Position numbers and translations under genes: made by a program. The notes under the pieces were generated by a model that was not told the DNA's origin, ran no database searches, and worked only from the letters and a program-made list of their open reading frames with translations. Positions 51,080 to 64,000 of a stretch of 64,000 bases of DNA are shown in pieces. Position 1 is the first letter of the stretch; each line of letters starts with the position of its first letter. Where the stretch lies: positions 115,204,238 through 115,268,237 of the forward strand of contig NC_090944.1 of the NCBI RefSeq assembly GCF_040807025.1, given 5' to 3'. Source of the DNA: Struthio camelus. Lineage: Eukaryota > Chordata > Aves > Struthioniformes > Struthionidae.

Positions 51080-53656
51080 TAATATCTTAAAAGCGCAAGC
51101 AGATCAACACCAAGGAATGTCTTCAAGCAGAACAGACAGCTTTAAACACAGCATATACACTTAGTTTTGTTATGTTTATTTTTCTCTACTTGCATATGGT
51201 GCATTCAAAAGAATTGGTTAGGGAGGCAAAAGTAAGATGCCATTCCTTCTTAACAGCTAAACCAATCCATGAAAGTCTTTCTCCTGCTCAATTACTGAAG
51301 AGAAAGATGTCTAAAGAGCTTCTTTAGCTCTCTAACTATGCTCTTTGATGGCCATCTTGGTGTATAGGGCTACTCTAACTGTGGCAGGCAATACTGGAGT
51401 AAAACAAGCATTAGGACTAAGACTTTAAATGTAGTTGGCTTTAGGGCCTAATTTTCAGAAATATAACTATCAGAAATAAGTAGAGATTCCAAACCTTTGG
51501 AAATCCTGATGTATCTGTGGGATTTTCATAGGAATTCATGCAGTTCTTTGGTGTTAACGCTTTCTTTCCCTTCGTGTATCTTTCTGCGGATATTATCATA
51601 AGCTAGGCATACTGTCATGTATTTGAAATTTTCTCTGCGGTGTTTTGTAGCTTTACTATTCTAAATTTTCCTTCCAGGAAACTGCAGTCGCATGAGTTTA
51701 ACCAGCATACCTCTTACACTGTGGAGTAGCCATATTAGTGAAGGATCTAATCTGAATCAATGTGACATTCAAACTATTAAGTGAATGTTGCATGTAGCGC
51801 AGGAATTTAAAGATATTACTGTCTGTGGTTGCCATGTACAAATCTATGCCTTAGAGAGGAGACCATTCTCTTAGGGCCACTCTCTAATAAAAAAGCATTA
51901 CTTCTTGAGAGAACAAACCAACTGCCAATACTTGCAATACCCTGTGAATGTTAGTGGAGACTGTGCACCTTGCAAGTTCAAGCACATCATAAAGACTGCC
52001 GAATTAAGGTGTTGATGAGATTTTTTTCATCATCTCTTTTATTTAGTACAAACTACATAATGTACAAAATCTGCATTCTCAGTCATAACCAATCTAAACT
52101 GATTGGTAATTATAAATGTACTTACACCTGCTCATTTATCTCAAGAGTAGGTCTTAATGGCAAAATTACAAGTTAGTCATCGTTGAAATTTTAAAAAGTA
52201 ATCTCCATCCTTTGTGTTTCTCATCTAGTGTATAAATAGCCTGGTGTGATTCTTGGAAACCTTTAATTTCTGGCTGCAATAAACTGGTAGAGGAACACAT
52301 TGCTAAAATACATGCTTGCAACCACTGGAAGGAAGTCTATCTTACTAGTATCTTTATCATTAATTTGCAGTAATGATCCAGAAACTCAAACCGGCAGGAA
52401 GGATAAAAATACAGAGACAAGCCTTAAATAGCTGTTGACAGGGAAGCTTTAGAAATAAGTTTAGCCTCAGCCTCAGCTACAGTGACTGCTTGCCAGTCTC
52501 TCTCTCTCTGTGGCGTTGTACTCCTTGTTGTTTGCTATGTCAGCATGTGCCTGTAGAACAGGCCCTGCCCTTCCATTCTTCATGGGAAACTACATGGGAC
52601 TGAATCCTACCCTGTAAGGGAAGGTAGGATTTGGGAGCGGGTGCAAGACGTTTGTACTCTAAGCCTTGTTTGGGGGCTCTGTAGCTTTACTCGTACTGTA
52701 GCTTTACTTATACTGTAGAGTTTGGAAGCAGGTCTGGTGGTTTCCACAGCTCCTTAAGCGTTGAAACTAATCAGGCATTATGGTTATTGAATACCTCAGT
52801 CTGGATCAACCCGTCCACCTGCCATGTGGAGTGTGGCAGTAATTCAGTCACTGAGGGGCACTCAAGATCCCCATTTGCAATCTAACAGAGATTATCTCTA
52901 GGCCTCATGTTGAGTTGGGCTGTGAGGGCTTGGAGTGGAGGAGTTAACATCTAGCCTGCGACCCTGTTGTCTGATGAGTATTGCTTTTCTGTGTTCATTG
53001 TCTATTCATAATCTGTGCAGCTAAACAAAGGTTTGGCATGGATTTGGTCTTCTTTAGAGAAAGTCGATATCAAATCTGGTTTTGCAGTTTGAAAGTTTCA
53101 CCTTTCCAAAATGAAACCCAGAACTGGTTGGGTTCTAAGTGCTTCTCATTCAAAGGAAGAATGACCAGCATAGATACTGATAGATATCTGTGGGATTTAG
53201 TTCACGGCACTGACAGCAGTTCACATTTTTACTGCCCTTGTTTACTAATGCAATTAACTATTTTGTTAACTAATTTAAAAAATAATTACCAAAATTAGAA
53301 GCAATAACTGGCAACTGGCTTATAATATTTTCAACCAATCACTGCCTGCATCCAGATGGGTGATCCATGTCAAAGTGATGTACAGGGATATCCTTTAAAG
53401 TATTTGGTTCTTATTACAAGGGCACATCCCATGGCATTGCTGTCATGTGTTACCTTTGCTGTAACGTTATGCTGCCTAGATTACTATGAAGGTTCTCTTC
53501 TTTGCATTCTGCAAGAGACCTGGTGATTGCTTCCCAGCAATGATGAGAATGAATTATGAGCCTATGTGCCTCTTCCTAAAATAACAGGGAATGAATTTCA
53601 TGTGGGCAAACACTTGACTCATTCTTCTTGGAAGTGATAGCTTACCACACAGGACT

Positions 53657-53708
53657 TGGAGGCTGCTCAGTGAACCAGTCCATGGTTCACAGGAAGAAGA
53701 AGCCTCCA
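53657..53708. repeat. Nested inverted repeats
   Basis: Outer arms TGGAGGCT / AGCCTCCA enclose a second perfect pair GTGAACCA / TGGTTCAC with a 5-base loop. Could fold as a two-stem hairpin in either strand's RNA. Confidence 0.8.
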
Positions 53709-54231
53709 GAGAAGCTCAAAAACTCAAAGAATAACATTCTTGGCCAAAAATAACCCTGAACACTGAAAACATTTTGAAAAAAAAATGTTGATTTACTTGT
53801 ACATCTGTTGCAGCAACAATTACCTCCAGACATATCTGAAAGATGAGCATCTTTTGTCTTTTTACTCTTCTATTTCCAAGTAAAGCTTCTTCTTTACCAA
53901 ACCAGAGCTACATATGATACATGTGCCTTATGATCATGAGTCACATGAGCCCCAATGTCACTTGCTACTGGTGAAGCCCCTGGTGCATGATTGGAAGGTA
54001 AGAATGGCTGCCATAGTAAGTTGCAATAGTACAATGGCGACCTCTCGTCCGTGAAGGACCTGAGAAAAAACAGAAACCTTAGGAAATCCCAGAACTGTAG
54101 CAATCGTAATGTGAGAGAGGGACAGTTCATGTGTGATAATGTACAGGGGAGAAGGGTGGGGTCCATTCTAGGCGCTTCCCAAATGAACATGGGAAGGATG
54201 GAGCCAGGGGCAGAGCGGGCTGGCTGCATGC

Positions 54232-54255
54232 AATGCTGCAATGCAGTGCAGCATT
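54232..54255. repeat. 9-bp inverted repeat, 6-base loop
   Basis: AATGCTGCA and TGCAGCATT flank atgcag, inside a G-rich stretch (54080-54330). Confidence 0.8.
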
Positions 54256-55216
54256 TTGCGTTATGGGTTTCAGCACTGGCTGGTATAGGAATGTGTGAGC
54301 ATGGACGTGGGGGTAAGATGGGATCAGGGTAGGATAAGCAACATATTTCTTCTCTGTGTTCACACACACTGGTGAATTGGAGATCGCCTGTTCTCTCTCA
54401 CATCCTCCACAGCTGCCACATGTTTTTCCCTGTTTTGCAGTTGCCTGGGGAGATGGTGTGGCCAAGTGTACACTGTATTTTTGAATCTACATATTTTGAC
54501 TGGCAGACTCCTTGGCACAGTGTACAAAATGGCTGACTGACAGCAGAAAGAATATGCCCATCTTAGAGACTTGAATCCTTCCTTGGATGAAGGAGCTGTT
54601 GTGTACTGCCAGCTAGCATTCTTGTTGATTGTTAAGTTTCCAAATTAAAACATGATTTAACTGTACATGAGGCAGTATGTGCTGGGAGATGCTGCTGTGC
54701 CATGGATCTTTAAAGGATATTGCATAGACCAGGGAGCCAAAAACAAACCTGCCACAGACCTTTTTCCTTTCTTCTTGTCTCTTTCCCCAGCCCTTGTACA
54801 ATATCTCCTCCCTGGCAGACATAAAACACTCTTTCCTCCCTCACAATTTTAAATAGGGAGATAAAAACAGAGATCAGCCTGCCAAGAACAGTCAAAAGAG
54901 TCTGGAACCGTTGGTGGTAGTGGGAAACAAAGGAGAGGAGCTGGTAGTTCCCCAGAGTCATTTATTTGCTTACGAAGATATATAATACCAGTACTCATAC
55001 CACAGAAAGAGTAGTCTTTCCCATCTCTGGGAATATTTCAGGAATGCCTACTGCAAGTACGCTTAGCATCCTTGCCTATCTGCTGACAAATCAGCCTTCA
55101 TCCAGAGATGTCATGGTTTCCAAGGAAAGAGTTACATTTTTTTTCCAGAATATTAGTGGCCTGGGGCTCATCCCCATGAACTGTTTACAATGACCGCTCC
55201 TGCGCACTGGGACATG

Positions 55217-55240
55217 GCATTCCTGTTGGAACAGGAATGC
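55217..55240. repeat. 24-base near-perfect palindrome
   Basis: GCATTCCTGTT and AACAGGAATGC separated by GG. Intergenic; no recognised element around it. Confidence 0.9.
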
Positions 55241-57917
55241 AGGAAATTAATGTGGTAACAAACACAATGTTAAACACAACTGTCTATATTTAGAACTGGG
55301 CTTTCATTTGTGCTAAACCTTATTTACCTATACAGGAAGTTATAAAGGGATCTTGTAGTGAAAATAAATACTAGAGTCAGATATCTTTAGCAAAGCATGG
55401 GTTACTCCAACTCAAAAAAACACATTTTAATGCAATTTACTGCTGTAAACAGAGAAGGAAACAAGTAATTTAAAGGAGGCCAGCATAATTTTCTCAATAA
55501 TCATGGTGGCTTCCTTTTGATGTGAAGTTCATAGTTGATCCCAATAACAGAGATGGGCAAAGTGGAAACCTCTGTGAGCATCTTTAGAATATAAATGAGG
55601 ATCATATTTTTACATTGGTCTGTTAAAATAAACATGCTTAGGATGGTTACATTTATCTGTAGACTTTGTTGTCTATAAACCTAGGAAAATGGCTCACCAC
55701 ACTTGCCAATTCTTGTGGAGGCACGGGAAGGGTCACTTAAAAATGGCAGGTTCAGCTCGATATGAAAATCCCATTTGCTAAATGTCTCTAAGAAACATAC
55801 TGTTTGTGTTCCTATCCAAATGCAGTTTTTGTTAGGACCTATGCATTACTAGAAATGTTTCCTGTTATAATACATTATGTTTGAACAGAAATGGATTACA
55901 TTTTGTTTCTGTAAGAACTGGGATATGTAAATACCTGTAATGGATTTGATAAAATTATAATAGGACTAGAAACATTAGACAATGGCTACTTAATCCTGCA
56001 GTTATTTTATTAATACTTCTTTGTTATTAAGGTAGTAAAAGTCATTGACATGTTGATCTAGGGTATTTGCTAAGGCATTGTGCCTGCTCTGTATTCAATT
56101 CATGTTCCAGTACTGTGGGTTAAGGATGGATTCGCCATTCGAAAAACATGAAATTCTCAGCACTTTTCACTTAAGAGATTGAATTGCGTTGGTTGTACTT
56201 GTCTGCCCACAAGGTGTAAAGTTATGATCAAAAGATTGGCAAGCCTAACATGACTTTGATATTGTTGCATGCTAATAACAATAGATCTTCAAAAGCAGGA
56301 ACTTCTCCAAAAGTTAACCTACAGGGTAACTATTTTAGCAGGTGGTGTAGTACAGGCATAATAAAGCTAATGAGGGTGTGACCTTGGGGAATGCTATACT
56401 TGGCACTTTCTGATTCAGATTGTAGGTGCTTTTGTTTTAGCTTGGATATAATTGCACAAAATATTTTTAAAAGAAGGGGATATACATAGTACAAGATGGA
56501 AGATACTGATATTATTTTAGTTCTGCTTTAAAGCGGCATAAAAAGTAAGATAGTATTTTGGATATTGTCCTGAGAGGAGGAGCCAAGTACTGTTTTTACA
56601 TCCTGATAATGACATTTACCCAGAGCCAGAAAGAATGAGACAGCTTCAAGACTTAGTTACCCCATTGTTGCTTAAGGATTACTAAGCTACCTGTAGTTAC
56701 CCTGTTTTCAAAATGTAGAAGCAGTGCTTATGTTACAAAGATTAACTAGCTAGTGTATGACAAATTGCTTTGAAGATTGAGTGCAGAAGAAATTGCATAG
56801 TTTTAAGTAATGCTCAGTATTTATTAGCTTATCAGATAGCTGGCTCCTGCTCCCTCTGATTTGCAACAATTTTGCAATTTGTTTTAATGAGGATAGGACA
56901 AACCCCAGAGTTTCTACCATTTTATTTGAAGACTGCAAGGCCTGGTCTAAATGACTTTTTATGTTGTCTCAAACCCCAGTTCCATGTACTTTCAAAAAAG
57001 TCCTATGATAATTCAAGAAACAAAGAGCCTCTTAGACCCTAAGATCCTTCAGCATTTTAAGTATTTTATCCAGTCTATTTCAGCATTATGCTGGATTTTC
57101 TTCTCCTTTCTTTGCTCTTCATCCACTATTTAAAGAGAAAGCTAATTGTCCTGCCATCTCGATAGTTCAGCATGCATATGTGATCAAAGTGAAGTCAAGA
57201 CAAATAAACAGTGTAGGACCAGCTTAATTGTACAGTTGTGCACAGTTTAGGAGAATAAAACTTGTGCTCACTTTCTATATTTGGACGGGAGATAACTATT
57301 ACTTTGTAAGAACAATTGCCCAGCTACGGGGAAATAAATATAAAATTCCTGATGTATCTCTTTATCTGAAAATTCAGAGCTGCATGTGAAATTTGTGGCT
57401 CAAATCCGTCTCTGGGAAAGGTGGAAGTGTTGATGTGGATAGGTCAAGGTAAAACAATGATGACTCATCTAAAACAAGGTAACTGTATTATAATAGAAAC
57501 AGGGAGGGTATGCCAAGAGAGAGAGTTTTGTGCTTGCCCTGATCTTGTACTCTGTTCCATATGCATACTTCTGTCTGATATCAAAGGTAGATACTGAGCT
57601 AATTGGACCTTTAGTCTAGGCTGATGTGGAAGTGCTTGGGAGCTGCTTCCTTTCTCCTCTGTGTATGGGAACAGGCCACACTGTATGGCACTATTTCATG
57701 TCCTTGACCTAATGGCTTCACATCAGGAGCAGCGGCCAGGGATAGTGATCTCAGACACTTGTTGCGTTTAGCTGGTGTTAACCTCATGAAGCCTCTGGTA
57801 GAGGGGTAGAGGATTAGAGGATGAGGTTTGGCCTTCTATCACAAGCAATATGGGTGGTTTGTAGCTTTTACTTACTTACTTTTACTTACTTTTTTAATCC
57901 TCAACTCATTCTCAATG

Positions 57918-57980
57918 AGCACTCTTGAAGAGTGCTTTAACAAGAGCACTCTTGAACAAGAGCTTTTCACTCTTGAACGA
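57918..57980. repeat. Palindrome plus degenerate tandem repeat
   Basis: A 19-base perfect palindrome (AGCACTCTTGAAGAGTGCT) is followed by two more copies of the (g)cactcttgaa unit, the last decayed to cactcttgaacgag. A short actta(c) tandem lies just before (57868-57893). Probably local slippage. Confidence 0.75.
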
Positions 57981-60900
57981 GAGATGTTTTCACACTTCAG
58001 GTGCTGGAAAAGTGCATTTCAGGTTCTGGGAAAGCGAAGGGAGTACATTGGCCAGGTTTCTTCATATGTCATTGCCACATACCACCGCTAGACAGGCCAT
58101 TATGTGACTATATTCTTGCTGATGGACACAGGGCAGCACAGGAGATGTCTCCATTCCCCAGTGCAGACATACAGATGCTCTTAAGTGAGCACTTATGACT
58201 GTTGTTGCAGAAACTTCTAGGGCCTCAGCAGCATTTAAAGTTTAGGGTTGCTCAGACCCCTGGCACAGGATTTGGTCTGTGCTAGGTAAGTTGTATTGAA
58301 TTTGGAACCTTTTGTTGACTCACATTTAAATCAACAAACATGTAGGAGAAACAATTAAATATATTGCTTACTAACTACACAAAAGATGTATGTGTTCTAT
58401 TACATCTCATTCTGTTATTTTTGTCCTTCAGTTAATAAATATAATAAACATGCTCAACTTAAATACATTACTGCAGGATGCTAATATACTGAGGATATTG
58501 AATATAATAGTTGTCCTGGAGAAATGGTCCAACAGAACAAATAAAAAAATACATAAATAAGTTGATATGATTTGATGTGATTATTCAGTCTTGAATTTCT
58601 AGGGACAATAATTATCACTATAATTTCTTTCTCAGAAGTCCTATATAGCAAGACAGAGGAACAAAGGGTCATCACTGGAGTCACAGACCAATTACTTTAG
58701 CTTATATCATCTATAGTGAATTCTACTCCAGTTTATTTTAAACGGTCTGGTGTTTAGCATATGCATACTTAAGGCACTCTCTCCTAAGAGCACAAATGAA
58801 GAGTAATATGTTTATGCTTTATAGATGTATATGTTTACGAACATAATATATCTGATCTTCATTAGACTTTGATTATCTGTTATTTGTCAACAGACTTGTG
58901 CTTTTTTATGAAAAATTTATTTTATGAGAAGTAGAGTTTTTAAGGCAAAACAAGCCTGCTATACTTACTTTTCAGTAAAAAACAGAATCTGCACAGTGCT
59001 GTTTCAGTGAGCTTTCCAGCACACAACAATGTTGAACTAATCACTCAATCTTATTTTGTATTCTTTGATAAAAGTTTCACCATTGCAATTGAAATCAGGA
59101 GGGTACCTGTACAATGCTATTTTCAGGGAGATTCCAGCTGAGCCCTGACCTGTAAAAAGATGGACTTAAAATAGGTTTCTATTTTTATGGTGCAGATCCT
59201 CGAGGGTGGAGTGAAAATGTGAAATCAAGGTGCATCTGAGTGCCTGTTTTTAGCTTTGCGTTTTGCTTAGCCAGTTTGGTCATAAATACGGTGCATCAAC
59301 TCTAGAGGAAGAGTGGAAAGGCAGACCACAGATACTTGGCTGTATTTCTGCAAACAGCACACGGTTTAATAGATGTTGCTACTTCTCTTATTTCTGCATG
59401 TATCAAGCTCTGTGGATTTATTCTGTAAATAAAGAAAACAGGATATAGGTGGTGCTTAGACCCTTCTGAGTCTTCGCACATCCTTGCAAGACCAGCGCAA
59501 GAAATCCTCTTATTGCGTCTGTTGTTTTTCTGGTGTCAGTCACATCATTCATATCAAAGGAGTCTAATTAGAGCCTCTTATGCGTATGCATGCAACGTAT
59601 AGCTCTGAAATTAATTACCGTAAAACCTTTGTAAGGAACAATTCTAGTTTATTTTTGTTGGTGATATACCCCTATAAATAGTATTTTCTGAGCTTTCCTG
59701 TGGTGTTAAACTTGACAGACTAAGTTGAATTTTGGGTTTAGTCTGTCATCTTGTTCCATTTCCAAAGTATGATTGAAAGAGGCGTGTATTCTAATCTCCA
59801 TATGGCTGCTGGATTTTTATATTCCAGACACCCACCAGGAACTCTTAACTGCAATACATCTAAAATGTGATCTATAGCTTTCAGCAAAATTTACACACAA
59901 GTTCACAAATATTAGTAGTCTTGAAGGGATGGTGCTTAGACCCTTACATGCCAAATAAGTTAATCTCTTTATCTATACACTTATATTGTTAACAATTATT
60001 TACATGACACATAGTTGCAAAGTAGGGTGGATGAGTACTTCTAGTAGGTCTCATACCACTCTTAAGTTTACTGCTTGAGGACTGTACATCAAAGCATTTT
60101 GTGCATCATTAGCTTTTTCCTTGCCAGACTAAGTGATACCCACACAAATATTACCGTCTGGTAACTTCTGTTTAAAACAGCTGCTGACACAGTATTCCAG
60201 ATTTTTAATGGATATCTAGATTTCTAGATGCCAAAGCCAAGATACCTTTAATCTCACTGCAAAGGGAAGAACTTCTTAGATTACAGGGCTGCACTATAGA
60301 CTGCTGATCTCCTCCCTGAACCATATCCATGCACGTGTTCCAGCTATAAAATCCCAGGTGATAGTTGACTTATTTTAGGATAATCGTCTGTGAGAACACG
60401 TACAACCTTGCAAGTTTGACTTAAATCATATAAAGGGGAAAAAAGGAGCGGAGAATGACAAGGAATAAGAGTTGTCCGCTGAATCGTCAAGGTCTGGAAG
60501 TTGTTTGGGTTCTTGGGTTTTATAGTAGCACGCAATTGAAAGCATGATAACTGTTTGTTTTAGTGTGATACTTCTTAAAGGCCACGCATTGATAAAAGCA
60601 GCTATTGTTAGGTTTGGAGAGAACTGGATCAGATCACAATTAAATACTGAAACAATTTGGACTAAGAAGAAATGTATCTGGTATAAAGCTTTGCAAACAA
60701 CAAAATCATAAAGGAACCAGTACACAACGTGATTTTTTTTGCAGAAATTATTCATCATTTGAAAAGAAGACGATAGTGCAAAGGTGCTTACAACTAACAG
60801 GGGTCTTCTATTGCTGACATGTAACAGGTTTTTGTTAATTTTATCCTCCATATTCTTGAGTCACCAGAGAGTTTAACTGTTAAGCTACAGGAATGATTTA

Positions 60901-63900
60901 ATGGGAATTGCTTTGAGATATTGGAGCAAGAAGCAATATTGCCTAGTCTGCAGACAATGGACTTGTTTATTTCTTTACCAACAGAAATGTGGATTTTCTC
61001 CAGTATTAGTACTTTTTCTTTCCAGTCAGTGGAGTTTTGCCACTGATGCAGCATGTAATGAGACATGACCCGTAAGTTGTAACTCTAGAGAACAAATGGA
61101 CATTGCTTAAAATTACAATTCCTTCTTAGAGGAGTTGGGGGGAGGGGAGGGAGGCAAGACTGGAGGACTGGTTGCTATAGTAGTGGGTGAAAGTTAGCCC
61201 CCAATATATTCCTGTTATAGCTGAATAATGTTGGTGTGGGATTTGTATGAAACACAGCAGCATTCATATTTGCCATGCAGCCCTTAGAAAAGACCAGTTG
61301 CAAAAGCGGGGTGCTCTACTAGAAACTGTGCTGATGCTAATGTCAGGTTCTAGGGAATGCTCTTCAGGAGTGTTTTGCAGTGTGAACATCAGTGGGTACA
61401 AATACTACAAAGAGAGAGAAATACTTTAGGGTGATTTTTCTGCTCTGCAGCTTCTCACTGTTCTCCTTCCGTGTTGAATTCTTAATGATTAAGGTTTTTC
61501 CACACCGGTGGTGGCTGAGGAAGGAAAGACATCGTGTAGGGTAAACTTCTAGTTGTCCTGTGGAGCACTTGCCCATGCAAACGCAATATAGTTACAGAGG
61601 GAGTGTATGTCAGTCTCAGTGTCTTCTGTCTTTGGAACTACATACTTTCAAATGCAACTTTACTGCTTCTCCAAATCCGATTAAGGGACTGGACTTCAGT
61701 CCTAGGTTTTCACGCAACTATTGTGGCTGATTTTATTCAGAGCAGAATATAATTTATTGAAGAGCCGCATTTGTCCTTTGTTAAATAGGTCCACAGAAAT
61801 TACACAGAAGATGAATTTGGATGAATGTGCTGAAACATAGTATATGATGGCATATACATTCTGCATTCCAGTTGCCTACGTTTAATGTATATTATTTATT
61901 TTGCAAGCCTCTCAGGGTAGACAAGAGAGCAGGTTTCTGTAAAGCACTTTGGTTTCCCTTTTCTCTGTCTTTGCTGAAGGCAGAGACATGCTGGAGGCAA
62001 TCACACTCTTTCATGCATATCTGTTGTTGTTCATCAATCAAAGAGGCACAGCCAGCTCATCTAGGCACTTTGCAACCTTTGTAATGTGCAGTTGCTGGTG
62101 ATTTTTTCCCCTTCCAGGATATAATTGCTCAGTCTGCACTTTATCATGAATTTAATAAGATACTTTTTTCAAGCATTCAAGTGCTCTTGCTAAAGTACAA
62201 TTATAGCGATTATATTAAGGAAGGTCATGAGCTGAAAAAATGTACTAAGCCTTGTTTTAAAATGAGGTAATATTAGCAACACAAATTACATGAAGCTTGA
62301 AACTCGACCAAGAATAAAACAACTTAAAAAGGACCAGTTTTTGAAAGACTAGGATGTTTTTTGAAAATCATAAAAGTGTTGAATCACAACTATGCTGATT
62401 CTGAAGACAGGGAGGAATCAGATTGCTTTGCTCTCAGAGTTGAGTAAAGAGTGATTCCATTGGAGTAAATATAATTCTGCCAACAAAAAACAAATCTAAA
62501 TAGGAGGTGAACCAGCCTGGAAGATGAAATCTTATCCTTTGGAAAATGCTATTACTTTCCAGTCTCACATGTTAAGTCTTTTGTTTTCTATATAATGCCT
62601 GTGTTGAAAAATACACAATAGATGTGCCTCCTATTGATTTATTTTGTGTCCTCAACAAACAGGAAAGCGTTCGGCACCCCAAATGTCATCTCAGTATGAA
62701 TTCCATATATACATATATTCTGCTTGTACTGGAAATCACAGCACTTTGCAGGGCATTCTACTGCCACTTACTTCTCTGGCTTGGCAGGCTGGAGCCTGTG
62801 AGAAAGAGTCTTCAGAAAGCAGTGCAGACCAAAGACATTTCATCAGTACCTAGCCTCTTTTAATGAAAGTCTGGATAGACAGAACATAAACGATAAGCTG
62901 TATCTTTCAAGAACAATTTAATATTATTGAGTTTGTGCTTGGTGCATCAATAGTATGCTGCTTTGTGCGTTACAAATAGACCACAAAAGTAGCCTGATTT
63001 TATCAGATCCACTTGTGTAACATTTGTATCTCTGTGGGTTTTAAAGGAGATAGGAACGTGTGACTTTCTGAATCACATTAGACTATTGAGTGATCAAGTC
63101 AAATATCTTGCTTCCTACAATGACCATGACCTAATACTTCAGAGGAAAGCAAATAGCAATTATTAAGATGTGGCCCACTGTAAAATGTTAAAGACAAAAG
63201 TAACTTCTGCCTGCTTCTATCACAACTTCAAAAATTTAAATAAACTATCCATATTCATCAATGGCTAGGTAACATGGTCTTAAAAATCTAGCTCCAAATA
63301 TTTCTTCAATTTATATACTTTTGTTATTACAAAAAATAAATACAATTTTATTTAAAATTCTCTTCTTCTAAAAATGAAGAGGCACCTGTTGTCTTTGAAC
63401 TGCAGGTTAGGAAAAAGGTAATTCATCTTCTCCCCTTGCCTTCCATGAGCAAGATAATGAGACCTTGAATGAATCTGTCTCAAATATGAGAGAAGGGGAG
63501 ACTAGCTTGCTGTATAAACCCTACTGATGGAACTATTCCTAGTAGCAGATTTTATTCGGTTGTAAATCTGTGTTGGCTTGAGCCCTCAGCCACCAGCTAT
63601 GGATTTAATCGATGTTTGGAACTGGATGAATAATTCAATTTGATCTATTCTCTTTCAGCTTGTGAAATCCATCTTCAGGTTTCATCTCCCTCATGTATTT
63701 ATCCACATACTACCTGACTCCTTTCAAAGCAGTGCTTGTCTCCATTCAAGATGATGGTTCCAATAGCATGAGCTGGCTCTTAGTTCTGCAAAGTGCTTGT
63801 TTAAGCAGAAACAAATCAAAGAGCTGATGCAAGGGCAACCTGCCAAAATTCAACACTGATATTTCAATTTCTGGGCTAGATGGATGCATAGATGACATTC

Positions 63901-63907
63901 CAATAAT

Positions 63908-63962
63908 GCTGACATGAATGGCAAAGTTCCTACTGACCTCAAAAAGAGCATGGTTTCAGATT
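63908..63962 (+). repeat. Probable old amniote repeat of the same type
   Basis: gaatggcaaagttcctactg then acctcaaaaagagcatggtt resembles 'atggcaaagctcccattgacttcaatgggagcagg'. Same unit type as at 46443, decayed. Confidence 0.35.
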
Positions 63963-64000
63963 AGGTGCTGATTCTTACCTGTGAGAATGTAAAATTCAGG

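Larger units (their letters stand above)
47966..64000. other. Region right of the CpG island, no recognised gene
   Basis: AT-rich, with the candidate segment at 48767-48864, several inverted repeats (53.7, 54.2, 55.2, 57.9 kb) and a CT microsatellite. The longest open frames (53894-54367 minus, 60426-60851 minus) match nothing I know. By mammalian synteny KCNK10 would start on this side, but I see no exon with its transmembrane or pore sequence. Confidence 0.6.

Noticed and set aside
53894..54367. 157-codon open frame, minus strand
   Set aside because: Opposite a purine-rich, G-rich stretch where stops are depleted; Cys/Pro/His-rich translation with no known motif, no splice or promoter context.
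60426..60851. 141-codon open frame, minus strand
   Set aside because: No motif recognised and no acceptor/donor consistent with an exon; probably chance.

Overview
The window is vertebrate nuclear DNA, almost certainly from a bird: AT-rich, intron-dominated, with CR1 LINE fragments (one with the typical CR1 3' end at 10031-10047), several very old MIR-type SINEs and one CpG island. There are no operons, prokaryotic genes or CRISPR arrays.

The main content is a single gene read on the minus strand, which I identify as SPATA7 (spermatogenesis-associated 7, a ciliary and photoreceptor connecting-cilium protein). Nine exons between 36408 and 8051 have consensus splice sites, unbroken phase across every junction, and colinear similarity to human SPATA7 as I remember it. 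Two further small exons ending in a stop codon and an AATAAA signal (6527-6016) fit the phase but are less certain. None of these exons except the 500-base one is visible as a long open frame.

Layout: 1-5990 is downstream flank with one exon-like island; 6000-36408 is the SPATA7 coding body, with repeats in its introns (CR1 at 9.35-10.05 kb, old CR1 at 20.15-20.57 kb, MIR at 22.9 and 34.0 kb); 36.4-47.4 kb is the probable first intron or 5' flank (MIR at 38.4 kb, a strong hairpin at 37.13 kb); 47.46-47.97 kb is the CpG island, the best candidate promoter; 48-64 kb has no recognised gene. In mammals SPATA7 lies between PTPN21 (3' side) and KCNK10 (5' side); I searched by eye for exons of both and found none.

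I found no clearly new biological system. The observations most worth checking are the 17-bp perfect hairpin, the divergent or shortened C-terminus of the avian SPATA7 model with two competing 3' ends, the missing first coding exon, and a few exon-like islands that match nothing I know. All family comparisons are from memory and by eye.
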